A stretch of 64,000 bases of DNA from Bradyrhizobium elkanii USDA 76 (GTDB lineage Bacteria; Pseudomonadota; Alphaproteobacteria; Rhizobiales; Xanthobacteraceae). The stretch's first letter is position 1; each line of letters begins with the position of its first letter. The translations under genes were made by a program, and so were the position numbers. The stretch lies in NCBI RefSeq assembly GCF_023278185.1, contig NZ_CP066356.1, positions 8,796,001 to 8,860,000 on the forward strand, given 5' to 3'. Shown piece by piece: positions 25,112 to 33,732 of the stretch. The notes beneath the pieces were generated by a model. It did not search any database. It was not told the DNA's origin and saw only the letters and a list, made by a program, of their open reading frames with translations.

Positions 25112-25750
25112 TTATTTTTGCTGCGCCGTCATCACGATGCGGACCAGATCGGCGGCGTTGCGCGCGCCGAGCTTCTTCATGATGTTGGCGCGGTGATCCT
25201 CGATCGTGCGCGGACTGATGCCGAGGTGGCGCCCGGCTTCCTTGTTGGAGGCGCCCGCGGTGAACTGCTCGAGCACCTCGCGCTCGCGGCGGGTGAGCGG
25301 CTCGCGACCCGGGAAGTGCAGCGCGGCGATCCGCGACGCCGACGTCTCGGCCTGGCGCCTGGTATAGGCGTCGATCGCCTCATTCAGACGGCTCACGATC
25401 TCGTTGCCGCGGAACGGCTTCTCGATGAAGTCGAGCGCGCCGTTCTTGATGGCGCTGACCGCCATTGCGATGTCGCCCTGACCGGAGATCATGAAGATCG
25501 GCGCCGGATAATCCTCGCCATGCAGCTCTCTCAGGATATCGAGGCCGGATTTGCCGGGAATATGCACGTCGAGCAGGATGCAGGCCGGCGTCCTGCTGCG
25601 CGCCACCGCGAGCAACGCCGCGCCGTCCGCAAAGCAGATCACCTTGTAACCAGCGGTCGAGAGGACCACTGAAAGCGTCTCGCGAACGGCAGGATCGTCG
25701 TCGACTACAAAGATTTCCCCGCGCGGAGCGCCATTCTCAACCATATGCAT
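25112..25750 (-). CDS. FixJ-family two-component response regulator
   Basis: A 212-residue regulator. Receiver domain at about 12-125 with the acidic pair VVDDDP, phospho-acceptor Asp61 (ILLDVHIPG), a conserved Ser in FMISGQGD and the Lys in FIEKPF. A C-terminal LuxR-type helix-turn-helix follows (LTRREREVLEQFTAGASNKE; GISPRTIEDHRANIMKKLGA). No sensor kinase is adjacent, so it is an orphan in this window. Upstream, at 25819-25834, is the perfect inverted repeat CCCGTA-TTTG-TACGGG, which recurs near the chemotaxis and flagellin genes and before another LuxR-type gene; autoregulation and control of motility is my inference. A second start two codons later is possible. Confidence 0.93.
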   Translation of the reverse strand: MHMVENGAPRGEIFVVDDDPAVRETLSVVLSTAGYKVICFADGAALLAVARSRTPACILLDVHIPGKSGLDILRELHGEDYPAPIFMISGQGDIAMAVSAIKNGALDFIEKPFRGNEIVSRLNEAIDAYTRRQAETSASRIAALHFPGREPLTRREREVLEQFTAGASNKEAGRHLGISPRTIEDHRANIMKKLGARNAADLVRIVMTAQQK

Positions 25751-25818
25751 CGTCCATCAGTGGTGAAGCGTGCTGCCCTGACCGCACAAGAACTAACTAG
25801 ACCATCTCGATCAATGGA

Positions 25819-25834
25819 CCCGTATTTGTACGGG
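25819..25834. promoter_or_regulatory. Operator candidate CCGTA-N4-TACGG, site 1 (perfect)
   Basis: CCCGTA-TTTG-TACGGG, a perfect 6+6 inverted repeat in the gap between the divergent FixJ-like and 102-residue hypothetical genes. It lies 68 bp from the former start and 63 bp from the latter. Its TTTG centre is the reverse of CAAA found in sites 2 and 3. Confidence 0.65.
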
Positions 25835-25897
25835 ACGTCCGCTTAACGCACAAGTAGCACCGCGTTCCCTAAAAGTGGGGGCAGTGGAGAAAGATGC

Positions 25898-26206
25898 ATG
25901 GAAAATGCAGCGGCGGACCGCGTTGCAGTGCGCTTGGACGAGGGCAATGATCCCACCGGTCTGATCGTGACGGACCTGGTCGCGCTGATTGGCCATGTTC
26001 AGGCGAGCCTGCGGCTGATCGAAGCGGTGATTGCGCGCGAGGCCGTGCTGGCCGAGCGTCAGGCCGACACTGACATCGTCGTTCGCGACAACGTTACCCC
26101 GCGCGGCCTCACAGCGTCCACCGCCCTGAAGGCCTGCGATGCCGGCCTCGGCGCGGCGCTCGATCGGCTGCACGATTCCGGGGCACCGGCGCGCCTGCTG
26201 AACTGA
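25898..26206 (+). CDS. Hypothetical 102-residue protein
   Basis: Not recognised. Mostly helical, no signal peptide or membrane segment. The centre VTDLVALIGHVQASLRLIEA followed by VIAREAVLAERQADTDIVVR suggests a helical hairpin. The start ATG has GTGGAGAAAG upstream, a good ribosome site. It is divergent from the FixJ-like regulator with an inverted-repeat operator between them, which suggests shared control; a role linked to chemotaxis is only a guess from position. Confidence 0.68.
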   Translation: MENAAADRVAVRLDEGNDPTGLIVTDLVALIGHVQASLRLIEAVIAREAVLAERQADTDIVVRDNVTPRGLTASTALKACDAGLGAALDRLHDSGAPARLLN

Positions 26207-26339
26207 CCCACCGCAACCGACAGTTCGGCCCAATCACCTCGATTGTCGACGCCCAACCCATCAGGCGGCGATCTGTTCCACGCATCGTCCGAATTAGCCG
26301 CGGGCCTTGCCCGCCGGGTCGGATCAGGCCTTCTTGACG

Positions 26340-26657
26340 TCAGGCCCTGACCCGCTCTTCGTCGGCGGACGATCGCCGCTTGCTCGGCTTGCCCTTGAGG
26401 AAGCTGATGTCCATTTCGGTGCCGTTGACGCGGACCAGTTCGCAGCGGCGATAGGCAAGTCCGGTCGAGGACAGCAGGAGGAAAAACTCCTTCAGGTTGA
26501 GCCCCTGAATGGAACCTTCGACCGTCAGAGACGCATCGGTGTCGGAGATGGCATTGAGCTGGCAGTCGCGCCGCCAGGTGCCGTCGATGGCCATGATGCA
26601 GACATCGACGCCCCGGCTGAAGGTGACCCGCTCAATGGATTTGCCGTCCTCGGTCAT
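26340..26657 (-). CDS. PilZ-domain protein
   Basis: A 105-residue single-domain protein. The start (SIERVTFSRGVDVCIMAIDG, then TWRRDCQLNAISDTDASLTV) fits a PilZ beta-barrel, with R-x-x-x-R replaced by a looser basic start and a later D-x-S-x-x-x-like segment (SDTDASL). Family members bind cyclic di-GMP; the incomplete RxxxR motif makes binding uncertain. It is the last gene of the chemotaxis operon, 3 bp after cheR, so it probably links c-di-GMP or a structural signal to motility. Charged tail KGKPSKRRSSADEERVRA. Confidence 0.75.
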   Translation of the reverse strand: MTEDGKSIERVTFSRGVDVCIMAIDGTWRRDCQLNAISDTDASLTVEGSIQGLNLKEFFLLLSSTGLAYRRCELVRVNGTEMDISFLKGKPSKRRSSADEERVRA

Positions 26658-26660
26658 CGC

Positions 26661-27518
26661 TCAATATCCGACCGCCATGGCAGGCTTCGGCATGGCGAGC
26701 CCGCCCCGCACTCCGCTCGGCCGGTACAGGCCACGCCGCTCGGGAAGCGGCTTGAACGTGTCGGTCAGGCCGACCACGGTTTCGGCGGCGCCCAGCACCA
26801 GGAAGCCGTCGGCCTCCATCAACCGGGCGAGGCGGTTGAAGATGTTGATCTTGGTGTCCTGATCGAAATAGATCAGCACGTTGCGGCAGAAGATCACGTC
26901 GAACGTGCCGAGCTGTGAGAAATCGTGCAGCAGATTGAGCTGGCGGTGCTGGACCATCGCGCGCAACTCGGGATTGACCTGCCAGAACTCACCCGACTGC
27001 TTGAAGTACTTGACCAGCATCTGGATCGGCAGCCCGCGCTGCACCTCGAACTGGCTGTAGATGCCGGCCTTCGACTTCTCCAACACCTCCTGCGACAGAT
27101 CGGTCGCGATGATCTCGATGCGCCATCCGGCAAGCGCCGCGCCCATTTCCTTCAGGCACATCGCCAGCGAATAGGGCTCCTGGCCGGTCGAGCCGGCGGC
27201 GCACCAGATCCGGACGCTGCGGCGCGCGGCGCGTGCCTTCAGCACCTCCGGCATGATGGTGTCGCGGAAGTGCTCGAACGGCACTTTGTCGCGGAAGAAG
27301 AACGTCTCGTTGGTGGTCATGGCCTCGACCACCTGGACGGTGTGCGCGGACGAGCCCGCCTTGATCTTGGCGACCAGGTCGGGGATGCCGGACAGGCCGC
27401 TCTTGCGCGCCAGCGGCAGCAGGCGGCTCTCGATCAGATATTGCTTGTCCGCGGACAGATCGAGACCGGACTGGTCCTTCAGGAGCTTACGCAGATACTC
27501 GTAGTCGGGGGGCGTCAC
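26661..27518 (-). CDS. cheR: Chemotaxis protein methyltransferase CheR
   Basis: A 285-residue CheR. The N-terminal helical domain (YEYLRKLLKDQSGLDLSADK) and the SAM-binding domain are both present: TNETFFFRDKVPFEHFRDTI, RIWCAAGSTGQEPYSLAMCL and FDVIFCRNVLIYFD. It methylates glutamates of chemoreceptors with S-adenosylmethionine. No TPR extension, so the short classical type. It lies between cheY and the PilZ gene in the minus-strand operon. No cheB or receptor gene is present here, so the receptors and the demethylase must be elsewhere. Confidence 0.96.
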   Translation of the reverse strand: MTPPDYEYLRKLLKDQSGLDLSADKQYLIESRLLPLARKSGLSGIPDLVAKIKAGSSAHTVQVVEAMTTNETFFFRDKVPFEHFRDTIMPEVLKARAARRSVRIWCAAGSTGQEPYSLAMCLKEMGAALAGWRIEIIATDLSQEVLEKSKAGIYSQFEVQRGLPIQMLVKYFKQSGEFWQVNPELRAMVQHRQLNLLHDFSQLGTFDVIFCRNVLIYFDQDTKINIFNRLARLMEADGFLVLGAAETVVGLTDTFKPLPERRGLYRPSGVRGGLAMPKPAMAVGY

Positions 27519-27555
27519 GGGAGCCTCACAAGGGACTGAATGATGAAACTGGGTG

Positions 27556-27945
27556 TCAGGCTTCGGCCGACGCGTCGAGCGCCAGCAGGCCCACTTCCTG
27601 GAATTTCGCGATCACGATGTCCTTGTCGAACGGCTTCATGATGTATTCGTTGGCGCCGGCATGCAGCGCCCGCGAGATGTGGTCTATGCCGTTCTCGGTG
27701 GTGCAGAACACGACCTTGGGCTGATCGCCGCCGGGCATGCGGCGGAGCTGCACGAGGAATTCGAAGCCGTCCATGACCGGCATGTTCCAGTCGAGCAGCA
27801 CGGCATCCGGCAGCGCGCGCTTGCAGGCTTCGAGCGCGACCGCGCCGTCCTCGGCCTCGATGACGGTGAACTCCATTCCTTCGAGGATGCGGCGCGCGAT
27901 CTTTCGCACCACGCCGGAATCGTCGACGACGAGACATGTCTTCAT
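27556..27945 (-). CDS. cheY: Single-domain response regulator CheY
   Basis: A 129-residue receiver without output domain: VVDDSGVVRKIARRILEGME at the start, phospho-acceptor Asp52 in VLLDWNMPVMDGFEF, Thr in VVFCTTENG and Lys in IMKPFDKD. It takes phosphate from CheA and either binds the flagellar switch or acts as a phosphate sink. Ribosome site AAGGAGGCCGACAC upstream of the ATG. Between cheW and cheR. Confidence 0.96.
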   Translation of the reverse strand: MKTCLVVDDSGVVRKIARRILEGMEFTVIEAEDGAVALEACKRALPDAVLLDWNMPVMDGFEFLVQLRRMPGGDQPKVVFCTTENGIDHISRALHAGANEYIMKPFDKDIVIAKFQEVGLLALDASAEA

Positions 27946-27988
27946 GTGTCGGCCTCCTTGTGGAATCCACCGTCTCCGCGGTGGAGTG

Positions 27989-28474
27989 TTACGCTGCAGC
28001 AGCTGTCCTTGGATCGGTCTTGGGCACCAGTTCGAGCACGCGATCGACGTCGAGGACGACCATGAGCTGGCCGTCGAGGCGGTGGACGCCGCCGGCGAGC
28101 TTGGCCATGCGGGGATCGAGGTTGACCGGGTTGTCCTCGCGGCTGTCGTCGGGCAGCCGCAGCACCTCGCCGATCTGGTCGATCAGCAGGCCATAGGATT
28201 CGCCGCGCTGGTCGACGCCGACCGCCATCGGCAACTGGCCGTCGTCGGCCTTCGGCAGCCCGAGCCGGGCGCGCATGTCGACCACGGTGACGATGCGGCC
28301 GCGCAGATTGAGCACGCCGGCGATCTCGCTGGAGGCCAGCGGCACCCGCGTCAGCCGCTCCGGCATGAACACGTCCTGCACCCGCGAGATCGGCAGCCCG
28401 AACAGCTGGCCGCCGATCACGGCGGTGACGTATTCGGCCATCGCGCCTTCACTGGTTTCGGTCTTGCTGGTCAT
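27989..28474 (-). CDS. cheW: Chemotaxis coupling protein CheW
   Basis: A 161-residue CheW: AEYVTAVIGGQLFGLPISRV, LNLRGRIVTVVDMRARLGLP and DDSREDNPVNLDPRMAKLAG. It links chemoreceptors to CheA. I start at the ATG before TSKTET because AAGGAA lies 8 nt upstream; an ATG six codons earlier is also in frame but has no ribosome site. Only 22 bp separate it from the end of cheA, so it is translated in the same operon. Confidence 0.95.
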   Translation of the reverse strand: MTSKTETSEGAMAEYVTAVIGGQLFGLPISRVQDVFMPERLTRVPLASSEIAGVLNLRGRIVTVVDMRARLGLPKADDGQLPMAVGVDQRGESYGLLIDQIGEVLRLPDDSREDNPVNLDPRMAKLAGGVHRLDGQLMVVLDVDRVLELVPKTDPRTAAAA

Positions 28475-28496
28475 CAATTCTGTTCCTTGCATCCGG

Positions 28497-31265
28497 TCAG
28501 GCCGCGCGGCGCAGTTCGGCGGTCTGCTCTTTCAGCGCCGCGATCAGCCCGGGACGATCGAACTTGGCGACATAGTCGTGGAAGCCGGCCTGCCGGCCGC
28601 GCTCGATCGCCGCCGGCGACACCATCGCCGACAGCGCGATGATCGGCAGCTGGTTGAAGTTGTGGTCGCTGCGGATGTTCTCGGCGAACTCGAAGCCGTT
28701 CATCTCGGGCATCTCGATGTCGGTCAGCACGACGTCGAAGCTCTGCCCCGAACGCAGCGCGGCGAGCCCTTCCTGCGCGCCGCCCGCGGTCCGCACCTTG
28801 TAGCCGGCGGCCTTCAAGACCGGCGCCAGCATGTTGCGGAAGAACGCCGAGTCATCGACCAGCAGCACCGACTGCGCCGAGGCCGACGGGCGCATCTCCT
28901 TGCGCGAGAACCAGTCGGCGAACGCCATCGGCAGGAAGTGGCCGACGTCGATCACCTCGGTGGCCTGGCCCTTGATCACCGCCGAGCCGAGGATGCCGTC
29001 CTGGCTGCCCGCGACCTCGATGTTGAGCCGCTCCTCGACGATGTCGATGATCTCGTCGACCACGAGCCCCATCGAGCGGCCGTCGTCGGCGAACACCAGG
29101 ATCGGCTGCGAGCCCTGGTTCTGCACCTCGACCCCGGCCATCTGCACCAGCGGCATCAGCTGCTCGCGGTACTGCACCATGTAGCGGCCGTTCGAGAGCT
29201 CGATCTTGTCGGTTGCGATCTCTTCCAGCCGGGTGACGAGGCCGAGCGGCACCGCCTTGGGCTGCGAGGAGCCGGCGCGGAACACCAGCAGCGAGGTCAG
29301 CTGCTCGCCGCTATTGGCGTGCGCGCTCGCGCTGTCGTCGGCGAGGTCATGGGCCGAGGAGCCGGACGCGCCGAGCGCTTTCGCAATGCCGTTGGGGTCG
29401 ATGATCATGATGACGGCGCCATCGCCCAGAATGGTGTTGCCGGAGAACATGTCGATGTGCCGCAGCTTGGTCGACATCGGCTTGACCACGATCTCCTCGG
29501 TGTGGAACACGCCGTCGACCACGATGCCAAAGGTCTGGCTGCCCACCTGCGTGACCACGATGAAGCCGTTCTCGGCGTCGGTGGAGGTCGCGCCGTCGTC
29601 GATCTTCAAGAGCTTCTTGAGATGGATCAGCGGCAGCAGCTTGTTGCGCAGCCGCAAGACCGCGGTGTCCTTGATCCGCTCGATGCGGTGCTCGGAGTTG
29701 GCGCGGGCCCGCACCAGCTCGACGACAGACAATTGGGGAATCGCAAAACGGTCGCCGCCGGCTTCCACGATCAGCGCGGAGACGATCGCCAGGGTCAGCG
29801 GGATCTTGATGGTGACGGAAGCGCCCTCGCCGGCCACGCTCTTGATGTCGATGGTGCCGCCGATCTGGTCGATATTGGTGCGCACCACGTCCATGCCGAC
29901 GCCGCGGCCCGACACCGAGGTGACCTGCGCGGCGGTCGAGAAGCCCGGCGCGAAGATGAACTTGTGGATCTGGGCCTCGGTCATCTTCTCGAGCTCGGCC
30001 TCGGTGACGAGACCGTTCTGGAGCGCCTTGGTCTTGATCCGCTCGGTGTTGAGCCCGCGGCCATTGTCGGCGATGCAGATGATGATGTGGCCGCCTTCGT
30101 GATAGGCCGAGAGGCGAATGGTGCCCTGTTCCGGCTTGCCGGCGGCGACCCGCTCGGCGGTGGTCTCGAGCCCATGATCGGCGGAGTTGCGCACCATGTG
30201 CGTCAACGGGTCCTTGATCAGGTCGAGCACCTGGCGGTCGAGCTCGGTGTCGGCGCCGTGCATCTCGAGCTCGATCTGCTTGCCGAGTTCGCCGGAGAGA
30301 TCGCGAACGATGCGCGGCAGCTTCTGCCAGGCATTGCCGATCGGCTGCATGCGCGTCTTCATGACGCCTTCCTGCAGCTCGGCGGTGACGTTGGAGAGCC
30401 GCTGCAAGGGCACCTTGAACTCGGTGTCCTCGTTGCGGCGGGAGATCTCCAGCAGCTGGTTGCGGGTCAGCACCAGCTCGGAGACCATGGTCATGAGGTG
30501 TTCGAGGGTGTCGACATTGACCCGGATCGACTGGTTGGCGATCTTGTCGCCTTCCTGGACATCTTCACCCGCGGCCTTGCGGGCGGGCTTCTTCACAGCT
30601 TCGGCGGGCTCGGCCGCGGGCTTGGCGGCCGGTGCCGGCGCGGCGACTTCGGTCTCGGTCTCGCGGAAGGCGCGCTCGAGCTCGTCGAGCGAGACCTCGC
30701 CCGGACGCAGCGGACGCTCCAGCGTCTGCACCACGAGGGTGCCTTCGGTCGCTGCCTGGGTCATCGCCGCCTGCACCGGCGGAGCCTCGACGACCGGCAC
30801 GTCTTCTTCAGCGGCGGCTTCGCCAGCAGCCGGCACCGACTGCGTCGAGCCTGACGATATCGACTGCGGCGAATCGGACATCGCCGCCATGCCGTGCTCG
30901 ACCATCGCCTCGAGCTGATCGATCAGATCGCGGTCGTTGCCTTCAGGCTCGGCCTCGGTCGCCTCAAGGCCGCCAAGGATCTCCTTGATGCGGTCGATCG
31001 AGGACAGGATCAGCGTTACGGCTTCCGCCTTCACCGGCATGCCGTCGCGGAATTTGCCCATCAACGTCTCGCCGGCATGCGCCAGCGCCTCGAGCCGCGG
31101 CAGCCCGAGGAAGCCGCAGGTCCCCTTGATGGTGTGCACCAGGCGGAAAATGTTATCCAGGATCTTCGCGTTGTTCGGATCCTGCTCGAACTGCACCAGC
31201 TGGTTGTCGACCGTATCCAGGCTCTCGCTGCTCTCCGTCAGGAACTCGCGCAACAGATCGTCCAT
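28497..31265 (-). CDS. cheA: Hybrid chemotaxis histidine kinase CheA with C-terminal receiver
   Basis: A 922-residue CheA. Order: Hpt with phospho-His44 (LVHTIKGTCGFLGLPRLEAL), an Ala/Pro/Glu-rich linker at about 130-245, dimerisation and ATPase core (DPLTHMVRNSADHGLE; ISVAD-type ICIADNGRGLN; GRGVGMDVVRTNIDQIGG), a CheW-like domain, a second CheW-like region (about 665-790), and a receiver at about 800-915 (LLVDDSAFFRNMLAPVLKAA; Asp in VVLTDIEMPEMNGFEF). No CheY-binding P2 domain is evident. The built-in receiver may act as phosphate sink or feedback. It heads the operon cheA-cheW-cheY-cheR-pilZ. Upstream at 31347-31364 is one copy of the shared inverted repeat. Confidence 0.96.
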   Translation of the reverse strand: MDDLLREFLTESSESLDTVDNQLVQFEQDPNNAKILDNIFRLVHTIKGTCGFLGLPRLEALAHAGETLMGKFRDGMPVKAEAVTLILSSIDRIKEILGGLEATEAEPEGNDRDLIDQLEAMVEHGMAAMSDSPQSISSGSTQSVPAAGEAAAEEDVPVVEAPPVQAAMTQAATEGTLVVQTLERPLRPGEVSLDELERAFRETETEVAAPAPAAKPAAEPAEAVKKPARKAAGEDVQEGDKIANQSIRVNVDTLEHLMTMVSELVLTRNQLLEISRRNEDTEFKVPLQRLSNVTAELQEGVMKTRMQPIGNAWQKLPRIVRDLSGELGKQIELEMHGADTELDRQVLDLIKDPLTHMVRNSADHGLETTAERVAAGKPEQGTIRLSAYHEGGHIIICIADNGRGLNTERIKTKALQNGLVTEAELEKMTEAQIHKFIFAPGFSTAAQVTSVSGRGVGMDVVRTNIDQIGGTIDIKSVAGEGASVTIKIPLTLAIVSALIVEAGGDRFAIPQLSVVELVRARANSEHRIERIKDTAVLRLRNKLLPLIHLKKLLKIDDGATSTDAENGFIVVTQVGSQTFGIVVDGVFHTEEIVVKPMSTKLRHIDMFSGNTILGDGAVIMIIDPNGIAKALGASGSSAHDLADDSASAHANSGEQLTSLLVFRAGSSQPKAVPLGLVTRLEEIATDKIELSNGRYMVQYREQLMPLVQMAGVEVQNQGSQPILVFADDGRSMGLVVDEIIDIVEERLNIEVAGSQDGILGSAVIKGQATEVIDVGHFLPMAFADWFSRKEMRPSASAQSVLLVDDSAFFRNMLAPVLKAAGYKVRTAGGAQEGLAALRSGQSFDVVLTDIEMPEMNGFEFAENIRSDHNFNQLPIIALSAMVSPAAIERGRQAGFHDYVAKFDRPGLIAALKEQTAELRRAA

Positions 31266-31346
31266 GGATAGGTCCCCTCAAGGTGCTACGGAACGCTCGC
31301 CGTGAATCGATAACTTGGCCGACTTCACGGCGACGTTAATTTTGCC

Positions 31347-31364
31347 GTCCGTGCAAATACGGAC
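31347..31364. promoter_or_regulatory. Operator candidate, site 2, upstream of cheA
   Basis: GTCCGT-GCAAAT-ACGGAC: perfect 6-bp arms, fitting CCGTR-CAAA-TACGG with one variant base. It lies 82 bp before the cheA start in a 389-bp gap (31266-31654) that otherwise holds only the flagellin terminator and no gene. Confidence 0.55.
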
Positions 31365-31595
31365 GATGAAGCCCTTCAGCAGTTCGACGACGCATCACGA
31401 CATCACGGCCAGCCTCACAAGGACAGGCCTTACCACCCGGACGGGAAAGAGGCCGTTCCATCGGTCATCGCAATTTGAACTAATTGGAATTGAGGACTGC
31501 TAAGTCACGCGAAACGTTCGCGCCATGACGACCGCCTGCATCAGAACGCGATCGCTCATTGGTTGAACCCGGCGGGATGGTCAAGCGCAGCCAAA

Positions 31596-31625
31596 GCGAA
31601 AGGCGGCGGAGTTTCCTCCGCCGCC
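31596..31625 (-). terminator. Rho-independent terminator of the flagellin gene
   Basis: Perfect 10-bp stem GGCGGCGGAG (31602-31611) / CTCCGCCGCC (31616-31625) with a 4-base loop. On the minus strand it is followed by TTTCGC. It lies 30 bp after the flagellin stop codon. Confidence 0.78.
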
Positions 31626-31654
31626 TCGATAGTCGATGTCTGTCGCGGCTACGC

Positions 31655-33181
31655 TTAGCGGAGCAGCTGCAGAACGCTCTGCTGAGACTGGTTGGCCAGC
31701 GCCAGCGCGGACACCGCGATCGACTGGCGGGTCGACAGCGCCTGGCTGTTGGCCGCTTCCTCGTTGGTGTCGGCCAGCGTCAGGTTGGACGAGCCGGTCT
31801 GCAGCACGTTGATCAGGTTCTTCGAGAAGTCCTGGCGGATCTGCACGATCGACAGGTTCGAACCGAGGGTCGAAGCCTGGGTGCGCAGCAGGCCGCTCGC
31901 GTTGTTCAGCGTCTTCAGCGTGGCGTTGGCCGAAGCGTTGTCCACGAAGTCCGTGCCGGCCACCAGCTTGGTGAGGTTGAGGCCGGTGGCGTCGAAGGTC
32001 ACGCCCTGGATCTTCAGCGTCGAGGAGCCCGTCTCGTTGAAGGTCAGCTTGAGCTGATCGCCATTGAGCAGGTTGATGCCGTTGTACGAGGCGTCCTGGG
32101 CGGTCGTGGTGATCTGGTCCAGGATGTTGTTGTACTGGTTGACCAGGTTGGCGCGGTTCGCCAGCGCGGTCGGGTCCTGCACCGGAGCGCTGCCCGTGAG
32201 GCCGTTGAACAGCTTGCCGGCGCCGGCAGCCGTGCCGCCGATCGTGCCGATGGTCGCCGAAGCGGCATCGTTGGTGGTGCTGATGGTGAGCGCACCGGCC
32301 GCGCTGAGCGAGGCCTGCAAGTTGTTGGCCGAAAGCGCGTTGTTCAGGTCGTTGAGCGACTTCACCTGGCCTGCGCCGGTGCCGAAGGTGATGCTGGTGG
32401 CGGTGCCGTTGCCGGTTGCGCCGATGGTCAGCGTGAGGCCGCTCAGCGGGCTGCCGCCGGCGGAGCCGCTGGCGGTCGCCGATGCACCGGCCGGGAAGCC
32501 GAGCTGCGACGCATCGCCGGAGCTGAAGGTGTCGACCGTGACAGCATCCGAAGCGCCAGCGGTGTTGGTGCTGGTCAGAACCAGATCTCCGCTGCCGTTG
32601 AGCGTGGCGTTGACCTTGGCGCTGGTGCCGACCTGGGTATTGATCGCGCTCGTAATCTGGGCCGCGGTGTAGGATGCGCCCTTGGTCAGCGTGACGGTCT
32701 GGCTGTTGACCTTGAAGGTCAGGTCGGTTGCCGCCGCCGTCAGGTCGAGCGTGGCGAGCGCAGACGTGCCGGTGAGAACGGCGTTGCTCGCAGGAGCGGC
32801 CGTGCCGAGCAGGTTGTCAGCGGTCGCGCCGGGGATCGCGGCGGTCGTCACCGACGACTTCGCGGAATAGCCGACCGCAGCCTGCAGGGCCTGGTTGGCG
32901 ACCGACTTGGCGCTGTCGACGAGCTTCTGCAGCGAGGTGATGCCGGTGTTGGCGGCCTGCAGCACCTGCACGCCGTTGCCGATGCCGTCCAGCAGGTTGT
33001 TGATGTCGCTGGCGCGGTTGTCGAGCGACTGCGCCGTGAAGAAGTTGGTCGGATTGTCGAGAGCAGTGTTGACCTTCTTGCCGGTGGACAAGCGGTTCTG
33101 CGTGGTGGCGAGCAGGTCAGCGGTCGACTGCAGCGAAAGCAGGTTTTGACGGACCGATGCCGAAAGAACGATGCCGGACAT
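31655..33181 (-). CDS. fliC: Flagellin
   Basis: A 508-residue flagellin. The N-terminal helical domain starts SGIVLSASVRQNLLSLQSTA and has LDNPTNFFTAQSLDNRASDI; the C-terminal domain ends RQSIAVSALALANQSQQSVL plus QLLR, without aromatic tail. The centre (about 130-360) is a Thr/Ala/Ser/Gly-rich variable region with a flagellin-IN-like repeat (DLTFKVNSQTVTLTKGASYT). It polymerises into the filament after export by the flagellar type III system; no signal peptide. The start ATG is preceded by AGAAGGG. It has its own terminator and an upstream inverted repeat (33289-33302), so it forms a separate transcript from cheA. Only one flagellin is present here. Confidence 0.95.
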   Translation of the reverse strand: MSGIVLSASVRQNLLSLQSTADLLATTQNRLSTGKKVNTALDNPTNFFTAQSLDNRASDINNLLDGIGNGVQVLQAANTGITSLQKLVDSAKSVANQALQAAVGYSAKSSVTTAAIPGATADNLLGTAAPASNAVLTGTSALATLDLTAAATDLTFKVNSQTVTLTKGASYTAAQITSAINTQVGTSAKVNATLNGSGDLVLTSTNTAGASDAVTVDTFSSGDASQLGFPAGASATASGSAGGSPLSGLTLTIGATGNGTATSITFGTGAGQVKSLNDLNNALSANNLQASLSAAGALTISTTNDAASATIGTIGGTAAGAGKLFNGLTGSAPVQDPTALANRANLVNQYNNILDQITTTAQDASYNGINLLNGDQLKLTFNETGSSTLKIQGVTFDATGLNLTKLVAGTDFVDNASANATLKTLNNASGLLRTQASTLGSNLSIVQIRQDFSKNLINVLQTGSSNLTLADTNEEAANSQALSTRQSIAVSALALANQSQQSVLQLLR

Positions 33182-33288
33182 ACTGGATACCCTTCTGGAT
33201 GAACACGATTGACGCGACGCCGTAAATTTCGCACGGCGACCCACGCCACACTGGTCCGTCCGCGCTACCCGTTCGTTAAAGGGCTGGT

Positions 33289-33302
33289 CCGTACAAATAC
33301 CC
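33289..33302. promoter_or_regulatory. Operator candidate, site 3, upstream of flagellin
   Basis: CCGTA-CAAA-TACCC: left half perfect, right half with two mismatches, same CAAA centre as site 2. 108 bp before the flagellin start. The 551-bp gap 33182-33732 serves divergent flagellin and Crp/Fnr genes; I see no gene in it. Confidence 0.45.
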
Positions 33303-33732
33303 AGAATGGCCTTGCCGGTGATTCGACCGGCGGCCGGCGCGATGGTTGACCGCGGCAGCGCACGTTCGGCGCCGGACCGACGTCATGGCCGCGAATTTCC
33401 TGCGCATGTGCAGGACTTGCGACATCCCGGCGCGGCCGGCGCGGCGCGTCGATAGCCGGCGTTGCCAGTCATCACGATGCAAAGTCCGGTGAGGAACAGA
33501 GTTAATGGAAATCAATAAATGAGAGACAAATTCGCGCCCGTGTCGAACGCCGCGCGAATCGACGTCGATCACCGGTGCCGGCGACGGCCACGTCGTCTGC
33601 CCTCTAGAGGGTATAGTTTCAACACTACAACCCTTGTGCAATTGGACAGGCAAGCTATGTTCGCAATCATTCCACACGCCAAGAGTAGGTGATGCGAGAC
33701 CGTAAGTGCTCCCGCCCTCGGCAGGAGCACCA

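Noticed and set aside
22986..25196. Plus-strand open frame of 736 codons opposite the dehydratase
   Set aside because: Antisense shadow of the dehydratase; low-complexity Arg/His/Asp composition and no ribosome site.
28275..30854. Long plus-strand open frame (859 codons) opposite cheA
   Set aside because: It lies wholly antisense to cheA, which has every expected domain. Its sequence is His/Arg/Asp/Leu-rich, typical of the antisense phase of GC-rich genes.
31559..33202. Plus-strand frame of 547 codons opposite flagellin
   Set aside because: Antisense shadow of flagellin; low-complexity Gly/Arg/Val sequence.
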